Assembly: GCA_016946835.1 (NCBI GenBank)
Contig: JACVTC010000329.1
Coordinates: 1 to 44,559 of the forward strand
Length of the DNA: 44,559 nt
From: Neocallimastix lanati (nom. inval.)
Taxonomy: Eukaryota > Neocallimastigomycota > Neocallimastigomycetes > Neocallimastigales > Neocallimastigaceae
Direction: 5' to 3'
The position numbers and the translations under genes were made by a program. Shown one piece after another: positions 1-9,621 of this stretch; positions within the stretch are counted from its first letter, which is position 1, and each line of letters opens with the position of its first letter. The notes under the pieces are model-generated. The model ran no database searches. It worked only from the letters and a program-made list of their open reading frames with translations, and was not told where the DNA came from.

Positions 1-3
1 GGT

Positions 4-14
4 GCGTTTCGGAA
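4..14. repeat. left terminal inverted repeat core
   Basis: GCGTTTCGGAA, matched in inverted orientation by 4226-4236. The repeat probably continues to the left beyond the window, because the right end continues with GC-rich bases outside the shared core. Confidence 0.5.
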
Positions 15-639
15 TATGGCTTTAAATATTTTTACATAAATTTTCATTTCGGAATGTGCTTATATTATTTTTTATAAATTTTATTTATGAATATAATATT
101 TAAAAATTAAAATAAAATGGCACATATAACTTCTTTGAAAAATAATTATTAAAAATATTTAAAATGTGATATATTTCAAAAAAATGATGATTTACATTCG
201 CCATATTCTGAAAATTTTTATTTATTTATTAATTTATTCATTAATTATTTAATATTTAATAATAATATTTAATAATATTTTTTTTTATACTATTTTCTAA
301 TTATAAAGTTTGTTTATTATATGGAAATATAATAATTTACATTAATTAAATACTGTAAAAATTATAATAAAATTCATGTTAATATATATGAATATGCTAT
401 ATCATTACTTTATTATATAATTTATTTGTTGCTAAATTCAGTTTTTATATTAATTTCATATCAATATCTTATTTATTTATTTTATCATATTATATATTAT
501 TATTTCACTGCATATTTATTTATTTTATATTATTTTATTTTGTTTCGATTGATACTTGCAATTTAATATAATTCACATATTTATTTTTTTTTATATTTTA
601 TTTTATTAGTACTTGTATTTTTATTATAATTCAAATAAT
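15..639. other. AT-rich transposon flank, no gene seen
   Basis: Nearly pure A/T sequence. It contains an inverted pair around the motif GAATATGGC (12-20) and GCCATATTC (200-208), which may belong to a subterminal transposase-binding array. No credible reading frame is present. Confidence 0.4.
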
Positions 640-1110
640 TTTTTTTATTTTATTTTATTTTATTTTATTTTATTTTATTCAATCTGTACTTCATATTTAT
701 ATTTCAACTATTTATTTATTTTATTTTATTTTATTTTATTTTATTTTATTTTATTCAATCTGTACTTCATATTTATATTTCAACTATTTATTTATTTTAT
801 TTTATTTTATTTTATTCAATCTGTACTTCATATTTATATTTCAACTATTTATTTATTTTATTTTATTTTATTTTATTTTATTTTATTTTATTCAATCTGT
901 ACTTCATATTTATATTTCAACTATTTATTTATTTTATTTTATTTTATTTTATTCAATCTGTACTTCATATTTTTATTTCAACTATTTATTTTATTTTATT
1001 TTATTCATTCTGTACTTCATATTTATATTTCAATTATTATTTTATTTTATTCATTCTGTACTTTATATTTATATTTCAACTATTTATTTTATTTTATTTT
1101 ATTTTATTTT
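640..1110. repeat. TTTTA-rich minisatellite, about seven copies
   Basis: A unit of about 50-75 bp recurs: a TTTTA run, then CAATCTGTACTTCATATTTA, then TTTCAACTATTTATT. Copies start near 679, 756, 818, 892, 952, 1006 and 1053, and the TTTTA run varies in length. An open frame runs through it only because stop codons are rare in this repeat, so I do not call it a gene. Confidence 0.8.
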
Positions 1111-1955
1111 ATATACTTGTACTTCTATATAATTATATATTTTTTTCATTTTATTTTTAAATATTCTTTTTAAAATTCTTATTTCCTTTTTAATATTTTT
1201 TTATCTAATATTTTAAATAAATTTTATATAATACAAAAATCTTTTTTACTCAGGAGCATTATATTTAACTTGATAAGGAAAGATTATTTGAAAATTTAAT
1301 TATAAATATTAAATTAAAACTTTTTTTTAGTAATAGTAATAACAATAACATTTTTAAACATAAATTTCTATTAAATAATAAATAAACTATTTTAGATATT
1401 TATATTATATAAATCTAATAAACTAACAAAAAGAACATTACTATTTTTACAAATAGTAAAGTTTTTTTAGAAAGCCTGATAGAAATAATTTAAAATATTA
1501 ATTATTTTCTTTTATAAGTATTATAATACTTAAATATCATTATATATATTTAAAATGTATATTTGAATATTTATTAAAAATATGAAATATACATTAAATA
1601 TATTTTTAAAAAATATATTAATTTAATAATTGGTTTATTTTATAAAAATTATTTATTTATTTATTAATTTACTACAATATAAAATAAAAATAATGCGAAA
1701 TGCAATACATTCATATTTTTAATATTTTATAATACTAATATATAATAAAGACTTCTTTTAATTTTATTTAATAATATTTAATAAAGTAAAAAATATTTAA
1801 AATAAATTTATAAAAAAAATTTTTTTTTAATATTTTTAAGCTAACCCTATCAATAAATATTAAATAAATTTCAATATTGAATTTCTTATTAAATAAAAAA
1901 ATTTAATTTTCAATTAATTGTAATTATGATTTTGAAAGGATTTTAATAATTATTT
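1111..1955. other. AT-rich spacer downstream of transposase
   Basis: No gene, RNA or strong repeat is visible. It is the 3' side of the minus-strand transposase gene. Confidence 0.4.
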
Positions 1956-3407
1956 TTATTTTGTTTTATTAAAATTAATGATTTCATTATTCAATCTAAT
2001 TAAACAATTAAACCAATTTTCGATGATATCATTTTTACTACATCCAATATTTTTTAATTCGGCTTCCATATTTTTATAATATTCAACTAAAATATTAATG
2101 TCATCGACCCTTTCTGATATTCTGCTCTTTTTTCTCCAAATTCCTTTAATTCTCATATGGTAATCATAGTAAGATTTGGATTCTTCAAATTGTATTGTAT
2201 ATATTAATTTATAAAATGAAGGCTTTTTTACAAATAAATTTTTTAAATAACTGTTATAAGATTCTGAAGCATTATTTGTTATGTGGTCTATATTATTGTA
2301 ATAATTCCAATATTTTATATTATAGATATTTAGAAATGTTTTCTCAAAATAATCTAAAAAATTCAAAAATTGGGAACAGGTAGATTTATATCTCATGCAT
2401 GTATTTTTAATTTTATTAAAAATATCAGGTATGTATTCAATATTAATAAAACATAAATTAGAAATCACTTTATAATAAGTATTTAAAATATTATGATCTT
2501 TCACTTCCTTGTAACATAATTTATTTTTTTTTGTCATTAATAATATTTTATAATGCCAAAAACAATATTTAATATTTATATTGGGAAAAATATTTTCCAC
2601 TGCATTAGATATTCCTTTTTCAAAATCACAATGAAAAATTTTTTCTGAGAAATTAATATTTGCATTATATTTAATTATATTTTTTTTTATTTCATTAAAT
2701 AATATTTCGTAAGTTATTTGTTCTTTGTTTTTTAATATTGACATGGAAGTAGTGTAAAAACAATTTAATTCTGTAACATAAGTTCTGGTAATGAATACTT
2801 GATAACTATTAGTTGGAGCTATTAAAAATGTACCATCAGCAAATATATGTTTATTCTCCATAAATAATTTTGCTTGGAATGGTGATTGAAAAATTATTAT
2901 ATTAGAATTTTTGAATATCATAAAGTATTCACCTCTTATTGTTTTATAATATTCAGATACATTAGGAACTTCATCTAATGTTTTTACATTAGGAAATAAT
3001 TGTTTGTTTTTATATCTTGTTATTTGGGATTTAATTGTTTTATATTCAGGGCATATATATCCTATTTCTTGAGAAATTTTATCAAATATGCGTTTTGATT
3101 TTATATCAGAAGGAATAAAACTTTTTTTTATTTCATCTTTAATTTTATGTTTTATTAATGATTTGGATGCATTAATTTCATTACCAGGATGATTATGTGA
3201 AGAATCATAATTTAAAACCTCTTTATTATCATTTAAAATAATAAAAGACTTACATTTATTTAATGTTTTATATTCTGTACATCTATATATTTTTGTATTA
3301 TCTTTTTTTAATTTTGAAAAATTATATTTAAATTTTCGATCTATAATTATTTGCTCTTTTCCTTGATTTGTTTCACTTATATCAATTTTTAGATTTCCCT
3401 CCATCAA
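1956..3407 (-). CDS. FLYWCH zinc-finger / MULE transposase
   Basis: A 483-residue protein with two recognisable parts. Residues about 26-75 form a FLYWCH-type zinc finger with candidate ligands C43, C52, H71 and H73 (the C-x8-C and H-x-H pattern). Residues about 185-390 resemble the MULE transposase core: D191 in a DGTF motif, D261 in a CDFEKG motif, then a C282-F-W-H285 pair in the insertion region, and E382 in an N-x-SE-x-YN motif, giving a plausible DDE triad. Such proteins cut and move their own transposon in the nucleus, with the finger thought to bind the terminal repeats. The frame is intact, so the enzyme may be functional. It is the only gene between the inverted repeats. The first of two adjacent Met codons is taken as the start. 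A domesticated FLYWCH-MULE gene is the alternative, but the terminal repeats favour a transposon. Confidence 0.8.
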   Translation of the reverse strand: MMEGNLKIDISETNQGKEQIIIDRKFKYNFSKLKKDNTKIYRCTEYKTLNKCKSFIILNDNKEVLNYDSSHNHPGNEINASKSLIKHKIKDEIKKSFIPSDIKSKRIFDKISQEIGYICPEYKTIKSQITRYKNKQLFPNVKTLDEVPNVSEYYKTIRGEYFMIFKNSNIIIFQSPFQAKLFMENKHIFADGTFLIAPTNSYQVFITRTYVTELNCFYTTSMSILKNKEQITYEILFNEIKKNIIKYNANINFSEKIFHCDFEKGISNAVENIFPNINIKYCFWHYKILLMTKKNKLCYKEVKDHNILNTYYKVISNLCFINIEYIPDIFNKIKNTCMRYKSTCSQFLNFLDYFEKTFLNIYNIKYWNYYNNIDHITNNASESYNSYLKNLFVKKPSFYKLIYTIQFEESKSYYDYHMRIKGIWRKKSRISERVDDINILVEYYKNMEAELKNIGCSKNDIIENWFNCLIRLNNEIINFNKTK

Positions 3408-3479
3408 AATTTTTAATATAAATATTAATAAATATGAAATATTTATTTTTTATTTTTTATTTAATATGTATTTTCAATT

Positions 3480-3890
3480 TTTTTAAAAATTACAGTTATA
3501 AATATAAATAAATATAAAAATATTTTATTTTATTTCAAGAAAATTACTAAAAAAATATTTATCTTTTTTTTTTTTTATTTTATTTTTTCATTATAAAATA
3601 AAATATTTATTTAATTATTATTTATTTATATAATAAAAAATTACAGTTATAAATATAAATAAATATGAAAATATTTTATTTTATTTCAAGAAAATTACTA
3701 ATAAAATATTTTATTTCAAGAAAATTACTAATAAAATATTTTATTTCAAGAAAATTACTAAAAAAATATTTATCTTTTCTTTTTTTTATTTTATTTTTTT
3801 ATTATAAAATAAAATATTTATTTAATTATTATTTATTTATTTATTTATATAATAAAAAATTACAGTTATAAATATAAATAAAAATGAAAA
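3480..3890. repeat. compound tandem repeat beside transposase gene
   Basis: A block starting TTACAGTTATAAATATAAAT recurs near 3492, 3642 and 3863. Inside the second block a subunit of about 31 bp containing TTTCAAGAAAATTACTAA is repeated three times (about 3684-3760). The blocks end in ATTATAAAATAAAATATTTA. This is probably a subterminal repeat of the MULE element. An open frame through it is low complexity and not called. Confidence 0.7.
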
Positions 3891-4080
3891 TATTTTATTT
3901 TATTTTTTTAGTATTTTATTTTTTTAGTATTTTATTTTTTTAATCTTTTTTATTTTTTTTATTTTTTTATTTTTTTTATTTTTTTATTTTTTTATTTTTT
4001 TTATTTTTTTATTTTTTTATTTTTTTATTTTTTTTATTTTTTTATTTTTTTATTTTTTTATTTTTTTTTTTTTTATATTT
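3891..4080. repeat. T-rich microsatellite (A plus T6-8)
   Basis: A run of A separated by 6-8 T residues, about 190 bp. It is simple sequence with no gene. Confidence 0.85.
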
Positions 4081-4225
4081 TTTATTATCAAATATATATT
4101 AAATTATGAAATTATTATAAAATAAAATATTTATTTAATTATTATTTAATTATTTATTTATATAAAAAAATTTATATATAATACGCCATCTCAAAAAACA
4201 TGTGGCTTATATCATTCACGTGCGG

Positions 4226-4236
4226 TTCCGAAACGC
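4226..4236. repeat. right terminal inverted repeat core
   Basis: TTCCGAAACGC is the reverse complement of 4-14. It is followed by GCTCTCCCC up to 4245, after which a truncated S-family LTR begins. CACGTG lies just inside (4218-4223). Confidence 0.5.
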
Positions 4237-4245
4237 GCTCTCCCC

Positions 4246-4433
4246 ATTAATTTCAATATGTTAATAATATTTAGTAATTAGTTGGCCTAGACTAATTCCT
4301 AAATATTTTAATAAAGTTAATTTAATAATAATTATTATATATTATTATTCATTAATATTGAAATTTAAATAACTGAATTATTGAAATTGAAATTGAAATT
4401 GAATTAAATGTAAATTCAGTTATTATTTTAACA
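4246..4433 (-). repeat. S-family 3' LTR, truncated
   Basis: It matches 7147-7332 closely, including GTTGGCCTAGACTAATTCCT and the terminal TTAACA. The rest of the LTR is missing at the junction with the MULE element. Confidence 0.75.
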
Positions 4434-4477
4434 ATGCCCTTCCACAAAAATCGGATTCCAGACGATTTGTGTAACAT
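4434..4477 (-). promoter_or_regulatory. S-element polypurine tract and conserved 44-bp island
   Basis: On the minus strand the island ends in GTGGAAGGGCAT immediately before the LTR start TGTTAA. It contains CGTCTGGAATCCG, unusually GC-rich for this window. The same 44 bp occurs in opposite orientation at 33129-33172 before another S LTR. Its edges TAACAATG and CATTGTTA are exact inverted repeats. Priming of plus-strand DNA synthesis is the inferred role. Confidence 0.5.
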
Positions 4478-5377
4478 TGTTAAAAAAAAATTTTTTTAAA
4501 GTTATTAAAGAAAAAATTTTTAATTTTTTAAAGTAATTAAGGAATTAAAAGGTCACTTGAATCCTATGGAGAAGACCTTTTAAGTGACAATTTCAATGAA
4601 ATTTGAAATTTCTCAAAATTTGTTAAAATTAAAATTTTATTATAAAATTCAATATTTTGAAATGTGTTGGTACCATTTTTAATATATATTTCCTTGTAAA
4701 ATTTTGAAATTGAAATTTTGAAATTTAATTGAAATTAACATTTCAATTTTTACCATTAGCTATGAAATATTTGAAAATTTTAAAAATATAGTGAATAATA
4801 ATTATATTAAAATATAAAATTAATATTAAATCGTTGAATATATAATTTTTATTAAATTTTGAAATTTCGTAATGTGAAATTTTTAAATGTCGAAATTTGA
4901 AATTTTAAAATTTTTAATTTTTAATTTTCTAAATCCTGAAATTGTAATTGAAAATTTTATCAATTTAATTATTGAATATATTTTATCAATATAACTTATT
5001 AAATATATTATAATATTCAATTTAATATATTATTAACCTTGATAATTATGAAAGCGTCCTTATCATAATTATCACTTAAGCACAAAATAATACTATAAGA
5101 AAAGCGTCCTTCTCTATATAATATTAGATCAGTTCCAATAAGATATTGTTGAATTTTAAATTGTAAGTACAATAAAATTATACTTTATTATTAAATTTTA
5201 ACTAGTATTAATTTAATAACTATAGAAATCTTGAAATTTTAACTATAACTCTTGTAGAGAATATTATTAACTGTAAAATAAGGGAAAAGTTGATTATTTT
5301 CAACTGTTTAATTATTATATAATTAAGGTTTTTGATTTCAAAGAAAAATAGTTAATCTCAAATATTGATTCCTACTG

Positions 5378-5419
<42 letters not shown>

Positions 5420-5689
5420 GGAATACTTTATTAATTGAAAAGTTTTAATAATTATTTTAATATTAGATTTTGGTAAATTGATATAAAAAAATTGATTTTA
5501 ATAATTGAAAGTTTTAATGTTATGTAAAATAAAATTATAGTAGTTTATTTTATATCCAAATTTAGTATTATTATAATTAAAGTTATTTATTAATAACTAT
5601 AATTAATTATTAATGTATATTCAAATGTAAATAATAATCGAAAATTATAAAATCTACCAGTGTAGTATCGTTTTAATTTAAATAGTAAA
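4478..5689. other. S-element 3' untranslated interior
   Basis: No gene is seen. It contains interleaved inverted repeats at about 4548-4585 (AAAAGGTC with GACCTTTT, and GTCACTT with AAGTGAC), a hairpin at 5041-5073, and a 36-base T run near 5380. GAAATTTTGAAATT-type simple sequence fills 4590-4990. Confidence 0.45.
5041..5073 (-). other. hairpin with GGACGCTT loop
   Basis: GATAATTATG pairs perfectly with CATAATTATC (10 bp). The minus-strand loop contains AAGGACGCTTT. The same loop sequence recurs 50 bp away at 5101-5111, there between weaker pairing flanks. It lies in the 3' region of the S element. Confidence 0.5.
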
Positions 5690-6619
5690 TTAATTATTAT
5701 CAATAAAGTGTTTGTTAATTGTATTATTCTTCGTATTTACATGATATGGTGGAGAAAAATCTGATTCATGAGAATGTGCCTTTATTTTTCTCATTTTAAA
5801 CTTGGAAATGATGATCTTTAAGACAAATGAAATTAATACTACAACTGTTTTACTATTATAATTTTTATAATTGTGGTTTGAGATACTTGTTTCTAGTTTT
5901 GGTTTAACCTTGGTAACATTAATGTTGTTCTTATATGTTAAATTATCACCTTGATTTATGTTATACTTAACTTTCAATTTATTATTAACCTTCTTAATTA
6001 TATTTATTTTAGAATATTTATTATATTTATTTGCTATTTCTTTATTATTTCCATTAATATTTAATTGATTGTTATAAGTAAAATAAATTTGATTTTTGCT
6101 AGAAATTTCATTAATGAAAGATTGATTTTCCTTAATGGGTTGATTTTTTAAAGAATTAATATTATTTCTCGAATTTTCGGAAGTCTTGATTTGGATAGAT
6201 TCTTTATTAATATTTTTATCTTTATCAATCACATTAATTCTATTATCAGTGTTTCCTTTTGATTTTTTATAATTTATTTTAGGATCTAAATATTTGAAGG
6301 ACCTATTTAGCTTAATATAATGTAACGAATTCGTTTTATTTTGAAGAAGTATTTTATTGATTTGATCTAAGACATTCTGAGCAGTATTCATATCTATAGA
6401 ACGATTTTCTATTGACTTTAGGACTTTAGACCTAAGGGCACAAGCCTGTTTTTGGGCTTTAATAAGTATTGATAACTGAGCATTAACTTCCTTTGTAACT
6501 TTATTAACAAACCCATTGTATTCTTCAATAGAAATGTAATCTTTCTTTATTTCTTTTAATTTATTTGTATCATTTATTGTGAATGATACAGAAGTAGCGT
6601 TACTAGTTATTTTAGACAT
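5690..6619 (-). CDS. S-element protein of unknown function
   Basis: A 309-residue protein I do not recognise. The first 95 residues are rich in charged and aliphatic residues and look helical or coiled-coil. The middle (about 110-250) is Asn/Lys-rich and probably disordered. Residues about 258-271 form a hydrophobic stretch that could be a membrane segment, followed by a basic KMRKIK patch and the tail SHESDFSPPYHV. There is no CCHC knuckle, protease or polymerase motif. The start lies 34 bases inside the S-family LTR, so the LTR probably supplies the promoter. It may be a diverged Gag or an accessory protein of a non-autonomous element. The frame is intact, which argues against simple decay. 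Confidence 0.5.
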   Translation of the reverse strand: MSKITSNATSVSFTINDTNKLKEIKKDYISIEEYNGFVNKVTKEVNAQLSILIKAQKQACALRSKVLKSIENRSIDMNTAQNVLDQINKILLQNKTNSLHYIKLNRSFKYLDPKINYKKSKGNTDNRINVIDKDKNINKESIQIKTSENSRNNINSLKNQPIKENQSFINEISSKNQIYFTYNNQLNINGNNKEIANKYNKYSKINIIKKVNNKLKVKYNINQGDNLTYKNNINVTKVKPKLETSISNHNYKNYNSKTVVVLISFVLKIIISKFKMRKIKAHSHESDFSPPYHVNTKNNTINKHFIDNN

Positions 6620-6653
6620 CTTGAGGCAATCGATATATTGTTGGTAGGATTAT

Positions 6654-7332
6654 TGTTAAAGTTTTTAGATAATTTGGTCTTAACGATTAGGTCAAGATGC
6701 CAAATTATAGTAATTAATTAATAATTTAATTTTACTCTTATTTAAAACATATTGTTATTATTAAATTTTATAAATAAATTTTATTTAAAATATAATTTTT
6801 ATTTAATCTTAATAATATTTTATTACATTATTAGTTTATATAATTATTACTATAATTTAAATTACAATAATCCTACAAAGGATTAATCAAAAGATTTAAA
6901 CATGTATTTATATAAAATAATTAATTATTAAAATATTAATTATTAAAATATTAATTATTAATATGAATATGTAAATAATATTAATATAAGTTTGATATTG
7001 ATAATATAAAATAAGATAATAATATAAATATTTAATATAAATAAAATATAAGAATCTAATATAGCTAAATATTATATTTTATAATTAAAATATAATATGT
7101 AGAAATTAATTTAATGACAATCACGTGTTTACATTATTTAATATATATTAATTTCAATATGTTAATAATATTTAGTAATTAGTTGGCCTAGACTAATTCC
7201 TAAATATTTTAATAAAGTTAATTTAATAATAATTAATATATTATTATTCATTAATATTGAAATTTAAATAACTGAATTATTGAAATTGAAATTGAAATTG
7301 AATTAAATGTAAATTCAGTTATTATCTTAACA
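6654..7332 (-). repeat. S-family 5' LTR, full length
   Basis: 679 bp, reading TGTTAAAG to TTAACA on the plus strand. It matches 18401-19021 over its whole length and 33173-33815 in inverse orientation, including TTGGTCTTAACGATTAGGTC and TTGGCCTAGACTAATTCC. No target duplication is visible, as expected if it is one half of a two-LTR element. Confidence 0.8.
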
Positions 7333-7575
7333 TAAGAAAGATAGATAAATTTTATAATAAATTTATCTAAGTTTCTTACATACACATTTGTAAGAATCTA
7401 TAATTATTTGTTAGCAAATAATTATATTTTCTTAGTTAAGTTATTATAACTATAACTTTATTTAATTACATATAATATTTATTAAATTTATTTAATTTAA
7501 TTTTAAATATTCATTAATTTAACAAAATTTATTTAATTAATTTTAAATTATATTTACAATATGCTAAATTCTCTA
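7333..7575. other. AT-rich spacer with two hairpins
   Basis: An imperfect 20-bp inverted repeat (7333-7378) starts directly at the S LTR end. A perfect 12-bp stem, TATAATTATTTG with CAAATAATTATA and a TTAG loop, lies at 7399-7426. No gene is present. Confidence 0.5.
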
Positions 7576-7768
7576 CTGTAACTAATGTATTTTGTATTGT
7601 ATTCTGTATTTTATAATGTATTCTGTATTTTATAATGTATTCTGTATTTTATAATGTATTCTGTATTTTATTAACTATTTAATTTTATATTTTTAATATA
7701 AGGATAAATTATATGATCGAAATATCTTTTATTATTTTATTCTTTTATTTTCGATCATTAGATTGGAA

Positions 7769-7921
7769 AATCGGTTAATTAAGATTTTTTCCAATTACTT
7801 TTTAGAAGTAATCGGTTTTACTTAATTAATGCGATGATCGATATGGATAGAATATCGATCGAAAACTTATCTAGGTTTTTCTATCTAATCTTTTCCTAGA
7901 TAAGAGATTTGTTAAGATTAG
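7769..7921 (+). other. conserved inverted-repeat block of F LTR, copy 1
   Basis: Nested inverted repeats upstream of the TATA box: TTAATTAAG/CTTAATTAA, CCAATTACTT/AAGTAATCGG, GATCGATAT/ATATCGATC, and CTTATCTAGG/CCTAGATAAG. The loop of the last stem contains CTAATCTT (minus AAGATTAG), complementary to AAGATTAG at 7914-7921. The equivalent blocks at 22144-22285 and 32730-32873 keep the pairing with different stem bases. Confidence 0.6.
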
Positions 7922-7959
7922 AAAACCCTTTCTTATTTAACCTTATTTTCATAAAAAAA

Positions 7960-7999
7960 TATAAATAAGGCTCTTGAGTTCTCTTTGAGAAATCAAGAG
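7960..7999 (+). promoter_or_regulatory. F LTR TATA box and leader hairpin, copy 1
   Basis: TATAAATA at 7960-7967 is followed at 7971-7999 by a hairpin, CTCTTGA with TCAAGAG enclosing TTCTC with GAGAA. It lies where the 5' end of the LTR transcript is expected. Related hairpins follow the TATA box in the other F copies. Confidence 0.55.
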
Positions 8000-8277
8000 T
8001 TATTATTATAAAAAACATAGTTATAATAGTAACATTTTTATATTTTTAACTTTAATAAATTAATAAAAATATTTTATTCAAAAACATATTTTTAAAATCA
8101 ATTTATACAAACAATTCTTCTCTTACATTTTGTGTTATTATTATAATTAATTTTATAATAAACTCTACATTAAAGGTAAAAAAAAAAAAATTTATTTTAT
8201 TTTATTTTCTCAACTTAATGAATTAGTCGTTAAGTTGTAGTTAATAATTCTATTTTGAGTTAGTTCTTAATAGAATT

Positions 8278-9261
8278 TGTAAAATAAAATACTTATCAAG
8301 TCTAGGTTTGTGGCTATTCTAAACTAACTTTACTACACTAATAACACTATATCTTAAACCTCTATTATTTAATTAATTATTTTCTTTTTTAATTTCTTTT
8401 ATTTATTTATTTTATTTATTAACTAATTTTCAACAACCACTTAACTGGGTAACGCAGGGTCCTTTCCGGAGTTCCCACTAGCAGTTAAGATTTTACAAAC
8501 TATAATATAATTGTTTTATAAGAAAGTAACTATCCTAATAATAGTTACGAAACTAATAATAAAATTTAAATTTTCCTATTCTATACGATTTTCCAACTAT
8601 CGTTCAATAGTTGAAAAATTAACTCTTTTTATACTTTTTCAAAATAAAGTTTTAAATCAAAATAAATTTTAATAAATTACATAAACATATTATTTTATAT
8701 TATCAATTGCATTATTTAATAAATTACATGAAATGTTATGAATTATTTTAATATAAATCCTATTTAAAACTATCTAATTTTTCTAAAATTTTCTATGAAG
8801 AAAATTTAGAGTTTAATTCATTAATTATATGATTAAATATATTCTATCCATATATTTAATTTAAATTTTGCCAAGTTGTGAAAACCAATTTACTAAACCA
8901 CAACTTGCTATTTTTATTTTTAGAATTTCTATAATTTAAAAGACAAGTAAACAAAACGGCAAGTTTTTGTAAACAAACGGAAAAGGCAATATTCCTTTAA
9001 TTATTTTAATTTAACTAATTAATGACTAATTATTTTTTAATTTATGAAGTTTCGTGATTCAACTGAGTAATTGTTACGTAAATTCTCCAAATAATTTAGT
9101 CATAAATTTTTGAGAAAATTATTTAAATTAATAATTTGGAATACATTTAAATTTATATTAAAAATTTGGAAAACATTTTTATCCACAATAATTTACATTA
9201 CATTACATTTAAATACGTATTCAAATTATTAAATATTTTACAGAATTATTACAACATAAAA
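8278..9261. other. degraded retroelement interior, no gene seen
   Basis: Mostly AT-rich. One GC-rich island (8440-8489) is annotated separately. The last bases before 9257 read TTATTACAACA, which resembles the end of F LTR copy 4 (ATTACAACA). An older LTR may therefore end at 9256, five bases before element 1 begins. Confidence 0.4.
8440..8489. other. 50-nt structured GC-rich island
   Basis: CTTAACTG and CAGTTAAG form a perfect 8-bp closing stem. The interior adds GGG/CCC pairing and a small TCC/GGA hairpin. It is about half G+C in surroundings that are more than 80% A+T. It is probably a relic of a retrotransposon leader, but its identity is unknown. Confidence 0.45.
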
Positions 9262-9572
9262 TGTTAAGGTTTTAGAGAATTAAATAAAAATAAAGTAAAG
9301 AAACACAAATTTTATTTTTTTTTTATTTATTATTTTTATTTATAAATTTATTTTATTAATTTTACTTGATGATTTTTAAAAATTAGTAGCAAAATTTACA
9401 ACTATTTATACTTTTTTTTCAAGGCATAAAAGTTGTATTTGCCACTAAATTACATTTTATTTTTATTTTTTTTTTTATAAAAACTATTAAATTTAAATTG
9501 ATTTTTATAATCAATTATATAAAATTTAATTATAACAATATAAATAAAATACATTTATAATATTAATAAAAC

Positions 9573-9621
<49 letters not shown>

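Larger units (their letters stand above)
1..4245 (-). mobile_element. MULE-type DNA transposon, left end cut by window
   Basis: The element carries one transposase gene (1956-3407, minus strand) inside AT-rich flanks. An 11-bp inverted repeat, GCGTTTCGGAA, lies at 4-14 and in reverse complement at 4226-4236, close to the two ends, which fits terminal inverted repeats. Further GC-containing terminal motifs lie nearby (a second TTTCGGAATGTGC near 48, CGCCAT near 4181). To the right, from 4246, the sequence abruptly becomes the last 188 bp of an S-family LTR whose first part is missing, so the element appears to have inserted into that LTR. The left target-site copy would lie outside the window, so the exact left end is unknown. 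Confidence 0.6.
4246..7332 (-). mobile_element. S-family LTR element with a 309-aa ORF
   Basis: Two copies of the same LTR in the same orientation bound a 2.2-kb interior: a full copy at 6654-7332 and the terminal 188 bp at 4246-4433. Read on the minus strand, the full LTR is 5', the ORF starts 34 bases after it, and the interior ends in GTGGAAGGGCAT directly before the second LTR. This is purine-rich and matches the GGGC(A/G)T tract before the 3' LTRs of the other elements here. There is no protease, RT or integrase, so the element would be non-autonomous. A second, internally deleted copy at 33056-33815 shows the same 3' interior. The primer site is not recognisable. The plus orientation is the less likely alternative. 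Confidence 0.55.
7576..8277 (+). repeat. F-family LTR copy 1 (ends uncertain)
   Basis: It is homologous to 22339-22926 over most of its length (that copy lacks about 90 bp around 8095-8185) and more distantly to 21751-22335 and 32419-32952. It has a plus-strand TATA box, TATAAATA, at 7960-7967. A tandem repeat of about 19 bp around TTCTGTATTTTATAATG (7598-7672) lies near the 5' end. The terminal bases are degraded, so the ends are approximate. Confidence 0.65.

Noticed and set aside
613-1173. 186-codon open frame (+)
   Set aside because: Encoded entirely by a TTTTA minisatellite; Phe/Tyr/Ile repeats with no codon or composition sign of a gene.
2195-2383. 62-codon frame (+) opposite the transposase
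   Set aside because: Antisense shadow of a well supported coding region.
3665-3871. 68-codon frame (+)
   Set aside because: Translation of a short tandem repeat.
5742-5760. Second primer-site-like TGGTGGAGA near the end of the S ORF
   Set aside because: Nine-base match only, then divergent, and inside the open frame; probably chance.
7769-7921. Hammerhead-type ribozyme (retrozyme) in F LTRs
   Set aside because: The hammerhead core sequences (CUGANGA and GAAA in the right places) are not present; other ribozyme classes were not recognised.
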